Program-made: the position numbers and the translations under genes
From: Saturnia japonica
Taxonomy: Eukaryota > Arthropoda > Insecta > Lepidoptera > Saturniidae
Assembly (NCBI GenBank): GCA_033032175.1
Contig: CM065310.1
Coordinates: 1,116,001-1,180,000 of the forward strand
Direction: 5' to 3'
Length of the DNA: 64,000 nt
Notes under the pieces: generated by a model
What the model was told of the DNA's origin: nothing
Seen by the model: only the letters and a program-made list of their open reading frames with translations
The model's database searches: none
In this document: in pieces, positions 47,519-58,917 of the stretch
How the letters are laid out: every line of letters starts with the position of its first letter
Position numbering within the stretch: the first letter of the stretch is position 1

Positions 47519-49230
47519 TGTCAGAAAACACTTAGATGGGTTAAAAAAAATCCGTAAACGGTAAAGTGTGGGTATATTAGTTGATTGACCCAGTTAAGTT
47601 ATTAATTAAGTAAAAATGAACATTAAAGACGAAAAGATGGATAATCGATCTAAAAACTTTTGTATTGTACAGAGCTTTGTACAGAAGTGGAAAATGCTTG
47701 GCAAGGGAACACAAGCCTGATGTTCTGTTGACATTAGTTAGCAAGAAATAACTAGATAAAGCTGCACTAGATGTTGAAGAGTGGTATTTAAAAGCAATCC
47801 TAGAAGAATCCTAGATTTTTATAAATCCAGCAACGGCTGTAGGAGAAGGCAGAGTAATCGAAATAGGCAATATAGAAAACGAAACATCCGATTCTATTTG
47901 TAAAATGTCAAAACAGACATTAGGCTCCATTGTTTCGACAGTCACAAAGATAACAGCGTGACGATAATTGATTTATTTTTACACAGCACTCGAGTGAACC
48001 CATGCAATGCAACGTCAGATAGCGGATAATATTGTTTCGTCCAAATATCCATCCGTCCGATGAAATCTAAAATAATTGCCAGCTACCGAGTTTGTACGTC
48101 GATAAACATGATATATTGTATGAACACAGGTTTGTTATCTTTACAAAAATTACATTTCTATCAATATACTGTAAAATGATCTATAAGTTAAACGGCATAA
48201 GATTTAAATTGTTTTTTTCGCGATGAATACTATATTTTTGTGAGTGATAGAAATGTTCACAAGACCGCTTAATTATAAAGAGGAGGTGTTGTAATTGCTA
48301 GATTTTGATATTGGACTGTCAGTCACTGTGTTTTCGACGATCAACAATAACAATTAAGGGTGCAGGGAGCTAAGTAATAAGTATTTTAAGACTTGAGGCA
48401 CCCGAGTCAACCTCACTTGCACGAACCTGTTGAGTAACGAACGAAGAAATGGCATTGTCAAAGATCAGCACAATTTTAATAGTAGAGATAGATTACTTGT
48501 ACCGTGTTTCAGACTAAGTAGTGGACCTTAATATATATAAATAAAATATTTTAACAACAAATATTTATATAATATAATAATTTACTCGATAATATTAATA
48601 ATAATATGAAAATTAAACTTTCACATTGAATAACTTTTAAACCAATAGACTAATGGAATAATTATAAGACACCTTTTTTGTAGAGCGTTAAATTCTTTAT
48701 AAAAATACATATGTATGATTTATAATTTTTAATTCATTCGTTCCCAAGTTATAAAATTATTTATAACAAAAGAAATTTTTCCTATGTTATTTCCATAGGA
48801 AACTTAGATTGGAATGTGCACTATCTTAGAGTTAATATTAAGAGCTCAAATTTTCAGAGAATTTTTTGTTATCAATTTGGAAGCATTTGATCCCCTGGGA
48901 GCAAAGAAATTTGAAAATAACCTTATTAAGAACCACCCTAATGTTTATATATTGTAATATCGACAAATATACCAACACTTCCTCTGTTGATAATTGTTGA
49001 TATATTGTACATTTATATTGGCAACACTCGTAGTTATGGTTACGGTTAAGTTTGATTCTCATCTAAAAATTATGAAATAATTGTAATTTGTGATTTATAA
49101 AATAAATGTAATCTTCACATATTCAATTCTTCTCATTTATAAAATTATATTAACAGTAATCAATTAATCATAAAAGATCGGGGCGGCCACGTAACTACTG
49201 TTAGAAAACCATAAAGGCTATTAATGCTGT
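47519..49230. other. Unique flank of the array; one frame with few stops
   Basis: 47641-47960 reads in one plus frame with only two stops over about 106 codons ('YRALYRSGKCLAREHKP', 'NPATAVGEGRVIEIGNIE'). I do not recognise the family; it may be a decayed gene or chance. 48540-48860 is extremely AT-rich. No repeat family seen. Confidence 0.35.
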
Positions 49231-49238
49231 TAAGGCCC

Positions 49239-49650
49239 GAATTCGCTAAATCCTGTTGGAAACTATAAAAAAATTATCGCGAGGCATGAAAATTAATCCT
49301 CGGACTCTGTCGCGTATTAACAAACAAAACCCGAGGCTTCATGCGAAGATATACAGGGCATGCCCTAAATCAATCCCTACAGTTAAATAGAGTGGATCAA
49401 TCAAAACGCTTGCTGTCCCAATAAACGGGTGAAAGGCACAGAAATATCTCCTTTACAAAGTGTACACTTACAATAGACATTTTTTTTAAAGAGCTGAAGA
49501 CTGGCCCTCGTTTATTCCAGATTTGAACCCCTTACACTACAAATTATGGTTCATTTTAGATGATATGACCTGCCCTAATTTTCGTTAAAAGGCCCTTTCA
49601 AAGGACACTATCACGCACTTGCGAGTAAAGTCAAACTCAAAGATTAACTT
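49239..49650 (+). pseudogene. mariner-like transposase, frameshifted and internally deleted
   Basis: One plus frame from 49266 reads 'KLSRGMKINPRTLSRINKQN' (HTH region, compare ELNISxRTxxRILK). The next frame gives 'RRYTGHALNQSLQLNRVDQS' and 'TGERHRNISFT' (compare YRRxTGHxLTxxLxxxRxxRSKxLL...HRNILFTDEK). After a jump comes 'DWPSFIPDLNPLHYKLW', the strongly conserved WPxxSPDLNPLDYxLW segment. About 100-150 residues holding the first two catalytic acids are missing between 49476 and 49495. Stops and shifts confirm a dead copy. Mariner transposases cut and paste at TA. TIRs were not identified. Confidence 0.75.
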
Positions 49651-50004
49651 ACGGTGAAAAATTCCATGTGTTTTGTTACAAGATTCCTAAAGACAACTAA
49701 CTACACAAATAAGTGATTTGAATTGTTTTGATTTGGTTTCGATTTGAATAGTTGATAAACTATGCCATGCCATCTTATTGTATAATGAAAATTAATCGTA
49801 AGTAATATGTAAAAGTTCATTTGTTGGTTTTAACGTGGTTTTCGGGCAGGAATATTTTGTAAGGAATGGATATTTTGTATCCTGAGTTACCATGAAGTTT
49901 TATAGAAACAAAAGGCTTTTGAGAACGTATATAAATTATTCTTAATTGTAATATTAATTTTGTGTATGACTATTATTAATTACAATATATAGTACATTTT
50001 TATA

Positions 50005-50411
50005 ATAACACTAACTGTGCCTGTGGCTTCGCTCACGTGGACTACAGAATGCCCGCGCGAATTGTACTCCGCCGCTCTCGGCTATTTTAAAGACAAAGGT
50101 GTTTATTGTGGGTGTTCCTTAAACGATAGACGTATAGTCTCTCTGACATTTTTGTAGGTCTTTGTTAATGTCTACAATTGTGTAGTACATTAATTTGTAT
50201 ATCTCTTATGGTTTACTTAGCGTAAGCCATTTAAGCACCCAAATTGATTCACCATGAACAGTTTTTTTCTGCAACAGACAGGCAGACAAACAAAAATTTT
50301 AAATTGTTTTTTTTTTTGTTTAAGTCTCGTATGTACTTTCAAATGCATTAACTAAAAAACTTTTGTTTTGACATTACAAACAGACGCTTCAATTTTATTT
50401 AATTGTATAGA
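50005..50411 (-). mobile_element. Family B copy 4, internally deleted
   Basis: 'ACTAACTGTGCCTGTGG' at the left, 'ggtttacttagcgtaagcc', 'acattacaaacagacgcttc' and '...attgtatagat' at the right, i.e. A|TCTATACAATTAA on the minus strand. The 'agctatctaccagtg' block is deleted. Confidence 0.75.
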
Positions 50412-50885
50412 TCAGTTGATATATCAATAAATCAAATATTTTCATGGTTATATTTCGTATTGATAAGAAATGGCGCTGTTACGATTTTTTACTGAGTATT
50501 GTTTGATTTTTACATCGTGTATATGGGTTTGTTTTTTTAAACGAATTGTGGTTTTATTTATTTGTATTGATGTCAAAGACAGCAAAGTTTGGGTAAAATA
50601 GATGATTGTCTCATTAAATTTAAAAAAATCTTTAGTTTAGGAGAACAACTACTCACAATATTTTATTTCGCCATTAGCCATTAGTGACACTGATTGAATG
50701 TATGAGATGAGATCTTTGATGAGATATCTCCATCTTGACAATAATTTTGTAATTATCGACTACAAAGTTACGGTAGTATCTGAGATACAATTAACAAAAA
50801 ATATATGGCAGCACAATACTACAAATATTATTAAAAACGAATAAAAAAACCGACTGCAACAAAAACACTTGATTTATTTTAAAAT
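50412..50885. other. Unassigned stretch
   Basis: AT-rich. Ends with 'aaaaaccgactgcaac', a family-H-like border. Confidence 0.4.
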
Positions 50886-50887
50886 TT

Positions 50888-51170
50888 TTGAAGTGAAAAC
50901 TTCTTTTAGCGCGGTATGCATATTTTTAGATGAAATAAAATCTCTGGACTCGCGACACCGTTACGAGACGTAGCTATAGTGTGTGCATATATGCATGTAC
51001 ATATAGCAGACCGCGAACGCGTCTTTCATAAAAGAATATTAAATGTATTTTAAAGTTTCTAATAATTAATAAAATACAATTCATAACCCAATAACTCTAG
51101 TACCCATCTAAAAAATGTCTAACGCGCCAAAATAAGTTTTCACTTCTGTCGGCACTCCCGGACTGCAACC
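50888..51170 (+). mobile_element. Family G/I element with 13-bp inverted ends
   Basis: GAAGTGAAAACTT at 50891 and AAGTTTTCACTTC near 51135 are exact inverse copies. Interior 'agcgcggtatgcat' and 'ctctggactcgcgacacc'. Followed by 'tgtcggcactcccggac'. About 255 bp between the inverted ends; non-coding. Confidence 0.6.
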
Positions 51171-51374
51171 CGTATTTTTTTTAACTATTTTTACTTTTTA
51201 TTTGATTTCCAGGCCTCGTACTTAAATATTATTGTATAGCCTATGTCACTCCCACAAATAAGACGAATCTAACGACAACTCATATGCTAAAATCCATGAA
51301 GCTGTTTAGATTACAGGGCGTACCAAAGAAATAGACATACATATATACATACGGTCGAAAAACATACTTAACCC

Positions 51375-51615
51375 TCCTTTTTCGCAGTCGGTTAAAAAAG
51401 AAAACCAATTTCAATGATTTTGAAGTTCCCTGGTTTATCTTCGAAGTTTGAACTTTGGATTGGCCCTTCAGGTCTAATGCCAATAAAATTAAAATGGGAC
51501 TACCCTTGAGGTATCCCCTATCCAAGAAAAAAGGAATCATATAAATCAGATCACAAACAAAGAAGTAATGGCTGAATATCCATTAAAATAACATTCGAAT
51601 TAAGTAACCGCTGTC
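51375..51615 (-). repeat. Family H copy
   Basis: Starts 'tcgcagtcggttaaaaaag' and ends 'cttgaaatcggttaaaaa'. Includes inverted 'ctggtttatcttcgaagtt' and 'atggctgaatatccatt'. The short minus-strand frame is not conserved in the other copies. Confidence 0.65.
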
Positions 51616-51952
51616 TTTCTTGAAATCGGTTAAAAATTAAATTTGCTCGATCGTTAATTCTGATGGTCTAAATCTATTACCATCTACCAAATAATAGTAA
51701 TAAAACAATAAACGCAATTTCGCGTTGGTTACCAAAACGCTATGTGATATGATAAGGCGTTGTAGTTGATAACAAAGGTTTTTCGATTATGAAACATATA
51801 TCTAAAATCGTTAATCTATCTTTAGTTGACGTCAAATTATTTATTTTTGTTATTAAAACGCTGTTAATACACGGCACAGTCACGTTCACTTGAGATTCAT
51901 ATCTTTTGTACAGTCAGTCACAAATTATAACAATCTAAATTAACTAGCGGTC

Positions 51953-52300
51953 GCGCAATGATCGAAATTCGACCAGCGACTTTTTAATCATAGACTATTT
52001 TCTGTTTGACATTTGCAGTATGAACCTAAACAATGAATATTATATCACTTGCTGTCATTTGTCATTGAGTGATAATATCAATATTTTGGGGGATCGAAGT
52101 TCATTGGCACTGGTCGCGGGGGTAGGATTCGAAGTATTAATTAATTTAATTTAATATATTAGTAACAAATATTATAGATAAATTTTAGCTTTATGCACTC
52201 CTTCTCCATATAAACTTTAACCATGCCAAATTTCATAGACTTCCGTGGACGCAATACACTTAAAAAGGTATCAAAAGCTTTTGCTTCACGTATTAATTTA
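51953..52300 (-). mobile_element. Family A copy 8, near full length
   Basis: The reverse complement runs 'attaatacgtgaagcaaaag' to 'cattgcgcgaccgCTAG'+T. The short minus-strand frame starting inside it is incidental. Confidence 0.85.
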
Positions 52301-52429
52301 AAGATATTTGTATATAAAAAATGTATTATCGCGTTTAAAAAGGAGTAAAAGTGTTTTAATGGGATTTTGTTATGTGCCATTCGGACAGCGTTGCGTTAGG
52401 TCGACTCTTTTCGACTCAGCACTTCTTTC

Positions 52430-52605
52430 GCAACATTTGAGAGAAATAGAGCACAAAGAAATTTGTTTGTAGATTTCTCTCTACTTGGGACAGTTCGAAT
52501 AATGAAATACCTCCACCCTACACATAATCGCAACCAAATAACAATGTGTTGTGTTCCTACGGTAAGTAGCCTTAGTAAGCCTTTTTGGGGTTCAAGATTC
52601 AAGTT
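52430..52605 (+). repeat. Family F copy
   Basis: 'gatttctctctacttggga', 'ataatcgcaaccaaataac' and 'gtgttgtgttcctacggtaa'. A short (caagtt)n-like repeat at about 52597-52625 separates it from the D part downstream. Confidence 0.6.
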
Positions 52606-52625
52606 TCTTTCAAGTTCAAGTTCAA

Positions 52626-52780
52626 GTGCCTTTAGCGCTCGCCTCTAAGCCCTTTGAAACCGTCAAAGCTATATGGGGCTTTAGGGCAACTACGGCTAAC
52701 AGTGCAGTCAAATCGAAAAAAGTCAGCGGTAGCCGCTTACCATCAGGGGGGCCGTATAATTGTTTGCCACCTTTTTTGTG
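52626..52780 (+). repeat. Family D copy with upstream block
   Basis: 'gctctaagccctttgaaacc'-like upstream sequence, 'ctaacagtgcagtcaaatc' (also at 23.95 kb), then 'agccgcttaccatcagg' and 'attgtttgccacc'. The overlapping frames on both strands are incidental. Confidence 0.55.
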
Positions 52781-52865
52781 CAATTCTTTCTTTCTATGTT
52801 TATTACTATAGATTTCTTTGAGGTTGATATATTTAATACTTGATGTATTAACGTAATTATGTTTT

Positions 52866-53097
52866 GCTTTCCCTTGAGCCAATACAGTTCGACTTGGTCG
52901 CGAACACCATGCATGTGGTGAAAAGTCCGTCACAGTGACTCGCTTTTGCGTGTCACGTTTCGAGAACAGCCTGTGTATATCGAGTTAAATGAATGCAGGC
53001 TGGTATGACTGCGGCGACCGTCGAAGTATTACGATCTCTCAGTGGTCACCGTTGTATTACGATTGTACTGCGCTACTATAAAAAAGAAGAAGCCTGT
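52866..53097 (+). repeat. Family L copy 2
   Basis: Full collinear match to inverted 3255-3492: 'gttcgacttggtcgcgaaca', 'gtgactcgcttttgcgtgtc', 'gatctctcagtggtcacc', 'ctgcgctactataaaa'. Confidence 0.65.
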
Positions 53098-53404
53098 ACT
53101 CCGTGGTGACTTACATTTTGATATTATTATTGTTATACAATATTTACCAACACAGTGTACTACAATATAAGTAATAAAAAACCAACGCCTTAAACGAAAA
53201 CAGCAGATGTTATATATATCGAACTTGAAAGATTAAGATAGTAAATAAAAGATAAGATTATGAAATATGTGAGCGAGTTGTAAAAATCAAAATTCTAATC
53301 TTGGACTGGTAGCTTCGTAACGATATTGGGTTCCGACGATAAAACTACTTGAAACGGGAATCATTCAAATAAATGATTTCATAATCAGTTTCAAATTACC
53401 CATT

Positions 53405-53959
53405 TGCCAGCGCTAGCGTAGAAAAGTCATTAAGCATTTACTAGTGCTAGCATTGAATACTTGTAATTTACCAGCACTAATGTTGAAAAGACTTTAATTA
53501 TTTACCAGCAGTAAAGTTGAAAAGTCATTAAGTATTTACCAGCACTAGCGTTGAAAAGATGTTATGTATTTACCAGCGCTAACGTTGTAAACTTGTTAAT
53601 TATTTACCAGCACTAACGTTGAAAAGTCATTAAGCATTTACCAGCACTAGCGTTGAAAAGATGTTATGTAAGTATTTACCAGCGCTAGCGTTGAAAACTT
53701 GTAAAGTATTTCCCAGCACCAACGTTAAACAGTCTTTAATTATTGACTAGTGCTAGCGTTGAAAACCTGTAAAGTATTTACCAGCACTAACGTTGAAAAG
53801 ACGTTAATTATTTACCAGCTCTAGCGTTGAAAACTTGTAAAGTATTTACCTGCACTAGCGTTGAAAAGAAGTTATGTATTTACCAGCGCTAGCGTTGAAA
53901 ACTTGTAAAGTATTTCCCAGAGCTAACATTGAAAAGTTATTACGTACTTACCAGCACTC
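53405..53959. repeat. 34-bp minisatellite, about 16 units
   Basis: Consensus 'accagcactaacgttgaaaa' + 'gtcattaagtattt'. Most units are 34 bp; one is 38 bp (near 53660, internal 'gtaagta'). Divergence between units is substantial. Each unit centres on a palindromic AGCGCTAGCG-like core. Unit types are not random (see findings). Confidence 0.9.
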
Positions 53960-54740
53960 CCGTCAGTTTGCTGAGCTAATATAAAGAAATACACGGCTAT
54001 GTTCTGGTCGGGATGTTGTTGTTGTTGCCAACATTCACTGACGCACGAGGAGTTGCAAAGTTGACTTCAATAGTAGCAACCTTTTATGACTGGCTTCAGG
54101 ACTACGAAACCTCGGGATGTGAAATGGTCTTACAATCAACGTTTACGCTCTTTTCTATGATATTGAGTCCCTCAAACGATGCTTAAAGAGGCATTTTGCA
54201 GGACGAGTTTCGGTGGAATATGTCACCGGCGGTAGGAGTTGATATATGAATATACCTTACTTACCACCAGATGCTGTAGAGTCATTTTGCCATATTAATA
54301 TTTAATAAAAGCATTACTTTTCCCTTGACTGACTGGTAAACCAGTCAAAGCGTCTTAGAGTCCGGACATACAAACAGACAGAGAAAAAGTTTATGATATA
54401 TTTCGTATTCGTGATCAGTGTCCTGTATAATATAAAATAAGGAAATTAAAAAAAAAAAAAAACCATGTACAGACATAATTATAGATTTATTAATATGGAT
54501 TCTTAGAGTTAAATCACAATGTCGCGTGGTCATAAGAGACAATTTGACAACAAATTGTCTAGTAATAGTCTAGTCTAAAAGTTTTATAGCAGTAGTAGTC
54601 AACATCAACATTTGTAGGCAGTTTCACTATACTACCTGTTAGATACAAATCTAGATACTGTTATCTAGACGCACGGTCATGTGTCAGCCAAGTTCGGAGA
54701 AGAAAAGGGCGACGCACCGACCAGATGTATATTTACACAA
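53960..54740. other. Unassigned stretch with a short hairpin
   Basis: GACTGGT-AA-ACCAGTC near 54332, (GTT)n at about 54013, and an A-run at 54449. Otherwise nothing recognised. Confidence 0.4.
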
Positions 54741-55110
54741 AATAATTTGAGCTACTTTCGAACCCTCCATAACTTAAAAGCTATTCGACCTAAACGCTTG
54801 AAAGTTTCTATTTTTAATAAGAACTAAAATCCTAAATTTCACAAATAAATCTATTATAGTTTTTGAGTTATTAGGGTCTGAAACGTAACATTTCTATCAC
54901 AGACTGACTCACTCATCAAAATCCTAGAACACTTCTGATGACTCAGAAACTTGAAATTTTGAAATTAAAATTTATCAAGTGAGAAATCTTCTATCAAAGA
55001 AAGTAACAAATAGTTTTTTTAATTAATTGAAGAACGTAGTTTCCTACAGCTATAATTAAAGGAACAGTTATGAAACTTGGTACCCGTTAGATCTCAGTTG
55101 ACTCTCAATG
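54740..55110. repeat. Probable dispersed repeat, class unknown
   Basis: Contains 'cagactgactcactcatcaa' and 'cttgaaattttgaaatt', wording I associate with widespread insect repeats. Only one copy in the window, so it is weakly supported. Confidence 0.3.
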
Positions 55111-55456
55111 TAGTTTTTACCGAACTTTGGCCCTTTTTACAAGTTTTTATTTAACTTTCAATGTTGTAAATGTTGTTTGTATGTTAGTTTGTTGAGGTCG
55201 AATCTTGCAAGGTAAATAAGTACCACTGGTTCGTATCCGACAGGGTTAAATTTTCACATGTCGGTTCAGTTCCAATGACAATGCATTTTTATGGTAAACA
55301 TGACCTCATTACTACTCATTTATAATTAATTATCATTTTGAATACAGGTATATTATCCACTCGGTGACGACCACAAATATTTTCATTCCACAGTAGAGTG
55401 CTGTTGTACATTTATTGCGCTATATTATGTATGTGAATATAAATCATGCAGTTTTT

Positions 55457-56109
55457 CTTGTGATAAACGCATTAGCTCAAGTTGATGCAGTTGAAGCTGA
55501 ATCTGAGCACTACGCTTATAATGACCATAGAAATTGCTAGCAATAAACGCACAAATTCAAACATAGCGCATTTATGACTAGCAAGCTATTGAATGCAAGA
55601 AAATAAGTTTGTACTAACTAAATATAATGCGTTCTTGGTAAATAAAACTGCAGTCGAAGTCTTAGTTAATGCGTTTTTGAAAATTGAAAACCCGGGTTTT
55701 TTTTACTTTGATGCGTTTTTTTCACCTATTTATTTGTTGTTCAAGATGTTGTGTTTAAAATAATACGAAGCAACGACAAGTAGTACAGGTGTGGCACAGT
55801 CGGGAAGATGTTTGCGATTTGATACAATTATCATCTGCGACTGTGGCCCGTGGAATGATTGATGATGTTGATGAATGATAGCAGTTAATTGGTTGATGAT
55901 GTCGCCGGACATGAAATGTTCAATTAAAATATAATAATAAACTTATAGAAAAGTATCAAAAGTGAGAAATAGAATAATACTACGGGTAACAGAAATAGAA
56001 CTTGAAAAAAATGTCACTGTGGGAAAGTTTTAGAGCTCGTTTTCCTGATATCAGATTTTATAAAGAATTCAATTTTGCCAAGAACCTTAGTTGATGCGTT
56101 TATCATAAG
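55457..56109. mobile_element. Candidate MITE with imperfect inverted ends
   Basis: Left 'cttgTGATAAACGCATta' and right (reverse-complemented) 'cttaTGATAAACGCATca' share 12 bp exactly. The word 'aatgcgttt/aaacgcatt' recurs inside (55470, 55620, 55668, 55704), suggesting subterminal repeats. About 650 bp, non-coding. No clear target duplication. Confidence 0.4.
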
Positions 56110-56289
56110 CGCGGCAGTATTGTACTGTATACTCATTTAATTTTGATTGCCCGCTTTAAATTAAACCAGAGCCTGGCTATAGCACGCAGGTTTGGCTTTC
56201 AACGAGGGAACTCCTCAACAGTCAGCAGAACAGACAGGATTTTTTTATGCGCATTTAATTATGGATCAAGGTTTGTTTTTACCCACCTT

Positions 56290-56520
56290 CAAAAAAGGGG
56301 AGGTTCTTAATTCGAATGTATACTCGTTTTTCTAAAATAGATATTCCGTTATTACTTCTTTGTTGAAGAATCGATTTAGATGACTCTTTTTTGATGAAAA
56401 GGGAATATACCTCAATAGTGGCCTCATTTTAATTTCATTGGCATTGGACCTCCGACTTCGAAGATACAACAGCGAACTCCTCAGAATCATTCAAGTTTGT
56501 TCAAAATTTGTCTTGTTTAA
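56290..56520 (+). repeat. Family H copy
   Basis: 'aaaaggggaggttcttaatt' start, 'tcattggcattggacctcc' and 'gacttcgaagatacaac'. Confidence 0.6.
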
Positions 56521-57262
56521 AATTCATGTTAAGACTTAGTCACATTTATGTTATTGTTGGGATATTACCATGAATCAAGTACCACTTTGCCAAGCTTAGG
56601 TGAAAAATATTTTTTCCTTTATTATTAACTGAATGGTATTGTAACGATAAAGCGACCGATTCCGGGGAGGGGGGGTTGTTTGTGTTTGATATTCCGTTAC
56701 GTCACTTGAGCGATGCTATCACATTGTTATCAGAACATTATCTTGTAACGTTCTTCCGCTTGTTCACGTAACAACTACGTGTATCTACAGTGTGATAGAA
56801 AACACGGTCTTTTTTTTTGTCAACGTAACAACGTTTGCATATCCCGATTTTAGGAAAACTTCGTGTCTTTTAACAATAACTTTATCAACTGGTAAATCTT
56901 TCACTCACATACATATCCTTTGGACGAACATTGGAGTGACATTATAGGTTAAAAAAATAATTATTTATTGTCACCCGGCGAAACGCAATGGAATTAAAAT
57001 GGTTGATAACTGGGTTTTAATTTTAACCCATCTCATCTGCAGTATTTCCGCAGTCGAACCTTCCACAAATTCTTAGTTGTAGGAACTCCGAGATAATAGG
57101 TAATGTAAACTCAAACCCTATATGTAGGCAGTTTCAATGTCCGAAGTGACCGAACATATAGCAAGCGGAGATAATTTGCAATAAAAAATGGTTCTATGAT
57201 CAACTGCACTGATACTTTTTTTAGTTAAAAATACTATAAGAAGGCGCTCAAGAATGTTATAT
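56521..57262. other. Unassigned stretch
   Basis: G-run at about 56665-56676. No shared repeat, and no exon seen. Confidence 0.4.
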
Positions 57263-57470
57263 CTCGTGCGCGATAAGTTAAGACCAATGCGACTCCCCAC
57301 CCGCTTCCCCGATGACACCCGGGTTGTACAGCGCGCAACGCCATTATTTAATATAGGTTTTTTTTAGTCTCTTACTATACTAAGCTAGTAGTTGTGTTCT
57401 TTTATTGTTCACTGTACCAGGACCTGATAATGACGTCACCGCGCTCAGGTCTCAACTTATCACGCACGAG
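57263..57470. mobile_element. Candidate 208-bp MITE with 23-bp inverted ends
   Basis: Left 'ctcgtgcgcgataagttaag'+'acc' and right, reverse-complemented, 'ctcgtgcgtgataagttgag'+'acc' differ at two positions. The interior contains 'tgacacccgggttgtacagc'. Non-coding. Confidence 0.65.
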
Positions 57471-57589
57471 TAGTACTTACAACACTAATGACGATTCGAC
57501 AAACATCCCAAACAACTAGAAGAGTCGACAAAAATCTCGATCGGTATTTTCTTCTTGTTTTATAATATTGTTTACAAGTAATTTATATT

Positions 57590-57860
57590 TAGTGGTCATT
57601 TTCTTCCTCACTATCATTCGCGCAACCTTTTGACAATAAAACCTGCTTGACATGATTCTTGAACTTATTTTCGAGCAAATCGGTAATGTGCTAAAGAGTC
57701 TTATTATAAAACCTAACACTATTACCTAAAAATCTTTTTTTTTTATCTTACAAAGTTTAAAATACGGAATAACCTTTTTGTGTTTATTTCTAGTATTAAA
57801 ATTATACCGGACAATTACCAAATCTAGCTTGTCTAAGTTTTTACGAATACAAGTACATTA
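57590..57860 (-). pseudogene. LINE ORF C-terminal fragment, family J copy 2
   Basis: The minus strand reads 'GNSVRFYNKTL', a stop, then 'HITDLLENKFKNHVKQVLLS' near 57.66 kb, the same LINE C-terminal pattern as copies 1 and 3. The longer open frame on this strand is a shifted reading of the same DNA. Only the C-terminus and the shared downstream/upstream blocks ('cttgtctaagtttttacgaa') remain. Confidence 0.7.
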
Positions 57861-58071
57861 ATTTATCAAGGATAGAAGGCAAAGTTGGGATACTAAATTC
57901 CTGGAACTTGTTCTATAGTGATTCACGGGGTCTCATATTGTAAATTGCTCGAACTGCCCGCTTTTGTAATATAAATATGGTATCTACCTCAGCTGTTGAA
58001 CCCAACAGAATAAATACTGTGAGAAATTAAAGTACAGAGTAAAGTTATTATTTTTATTTTTAAAAGTTTAG

Positions 58072-58350
58072 CGTTGTGGCCACAAACTCACCTGATCGTA
58101 AATGTCGATTTGGCCCAAGATGGTAACACGCTAAGCCTAGACTTGTTAAAACTGGCTCTCAAGTGCAGCTGCCATAGGTTTTCAAGTTGAGGATGTTAGC
58201 TAGCCAGGCGGGAGTTAGAAAAAGCCCAACACCATTCTATGGTTTCATCACGATGTTTTCCTTCACCGAGCGCACAGGCTCATTGCAGGGATTCGAACTC
58301 ACGTCGATCGCACTACAATCACACTACCAACTGAGCCATCACTACTTCAC
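58072..58350 (-). mobile_element. SINE-C, full-length minus copy
   Basis: The reverse complement has an A box near 58327-58340 (TGGCTCAGTTGG), a B box near 58288-58299 (AGTTCGAATCC), then 'gagcctgtgcgctcggtg', and the SINE-C body ending 'caggtgagtttgtggcc'. Pol III type, tRNA-derived. Part of the body ('aagcacctatagg' region) is deleted. Confidence 0.8.
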
Positions 58351-58364
58351 ATATAACAAAAAAG

Positions 58365-58598
58365 ACAACCAAATTCAATCATTTTGAGGAGTCCCCTGAT
58401 GTATCTTCGAAGATGAAGATCCAATCCCAATGAAATTAAAATGGGACCACACTCGAGGTATCTCCTTTATAACGAAAAAAGAAAGAATCATATAAATCGG
58501 TTCATAAACAAAGAATTTATGGCTGAACATCCATAATAAAATATATATACATTCGAAATGATAACGATATGCCTTGTTTTGAAGTCAGTTATTATATT
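58365..58598 (-). repeat. Family H copy
   Basis: 'ctgatgtatcttcgaagatg', 'atgaaattaaaatgggacca' and 'atggctgaacatccataa' are collinear with 51.4 kb. Abuts the SINE. Confidence 0.65.
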
Positions 58599-58917
58599 TA
58601 ATAATATATAATTAGGTATATGTTTACAGCTGCGTCGGCCACCGTGAGACTGCTTCGCTTACTCGCGAAGTTTGTCCCGTCGTCCTAAAAGACGGATGGT
58701 CCCGCCGCGGAACTACATGTCCCTCGGGACTCGAGGGATATCGCCGAGTTGATTCTATTCTATTGTTAACCGACTATACCTATTAGTTTTATAATATAAC
58801 TATGTCTTACCGACGGATTCACCTACTTAAAATACCAAAGACAACAATCTAAATTGTACAATTAAAAGAAGAAGCGATATAAAAATCGAAATAGTAATCT
58901 CGTAATACAAATAAAAG
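58599..58917. other. Unassigned stretch with GC-rich segment
   Basis: 58630-58750 is GC-rich ('cttactcgcgaagtttgtcc', 'cctcgggactcgagggat') and may be a LINE scrap. No motif confirmed. Confidence 0.3.

Noticed and set aside
57516..57719. Minus-strand 67-codon frame as a gene
   Set aside because: A frame-shifted reading of LINE family J. The family's conserved residues appear in the neighbouring frame.
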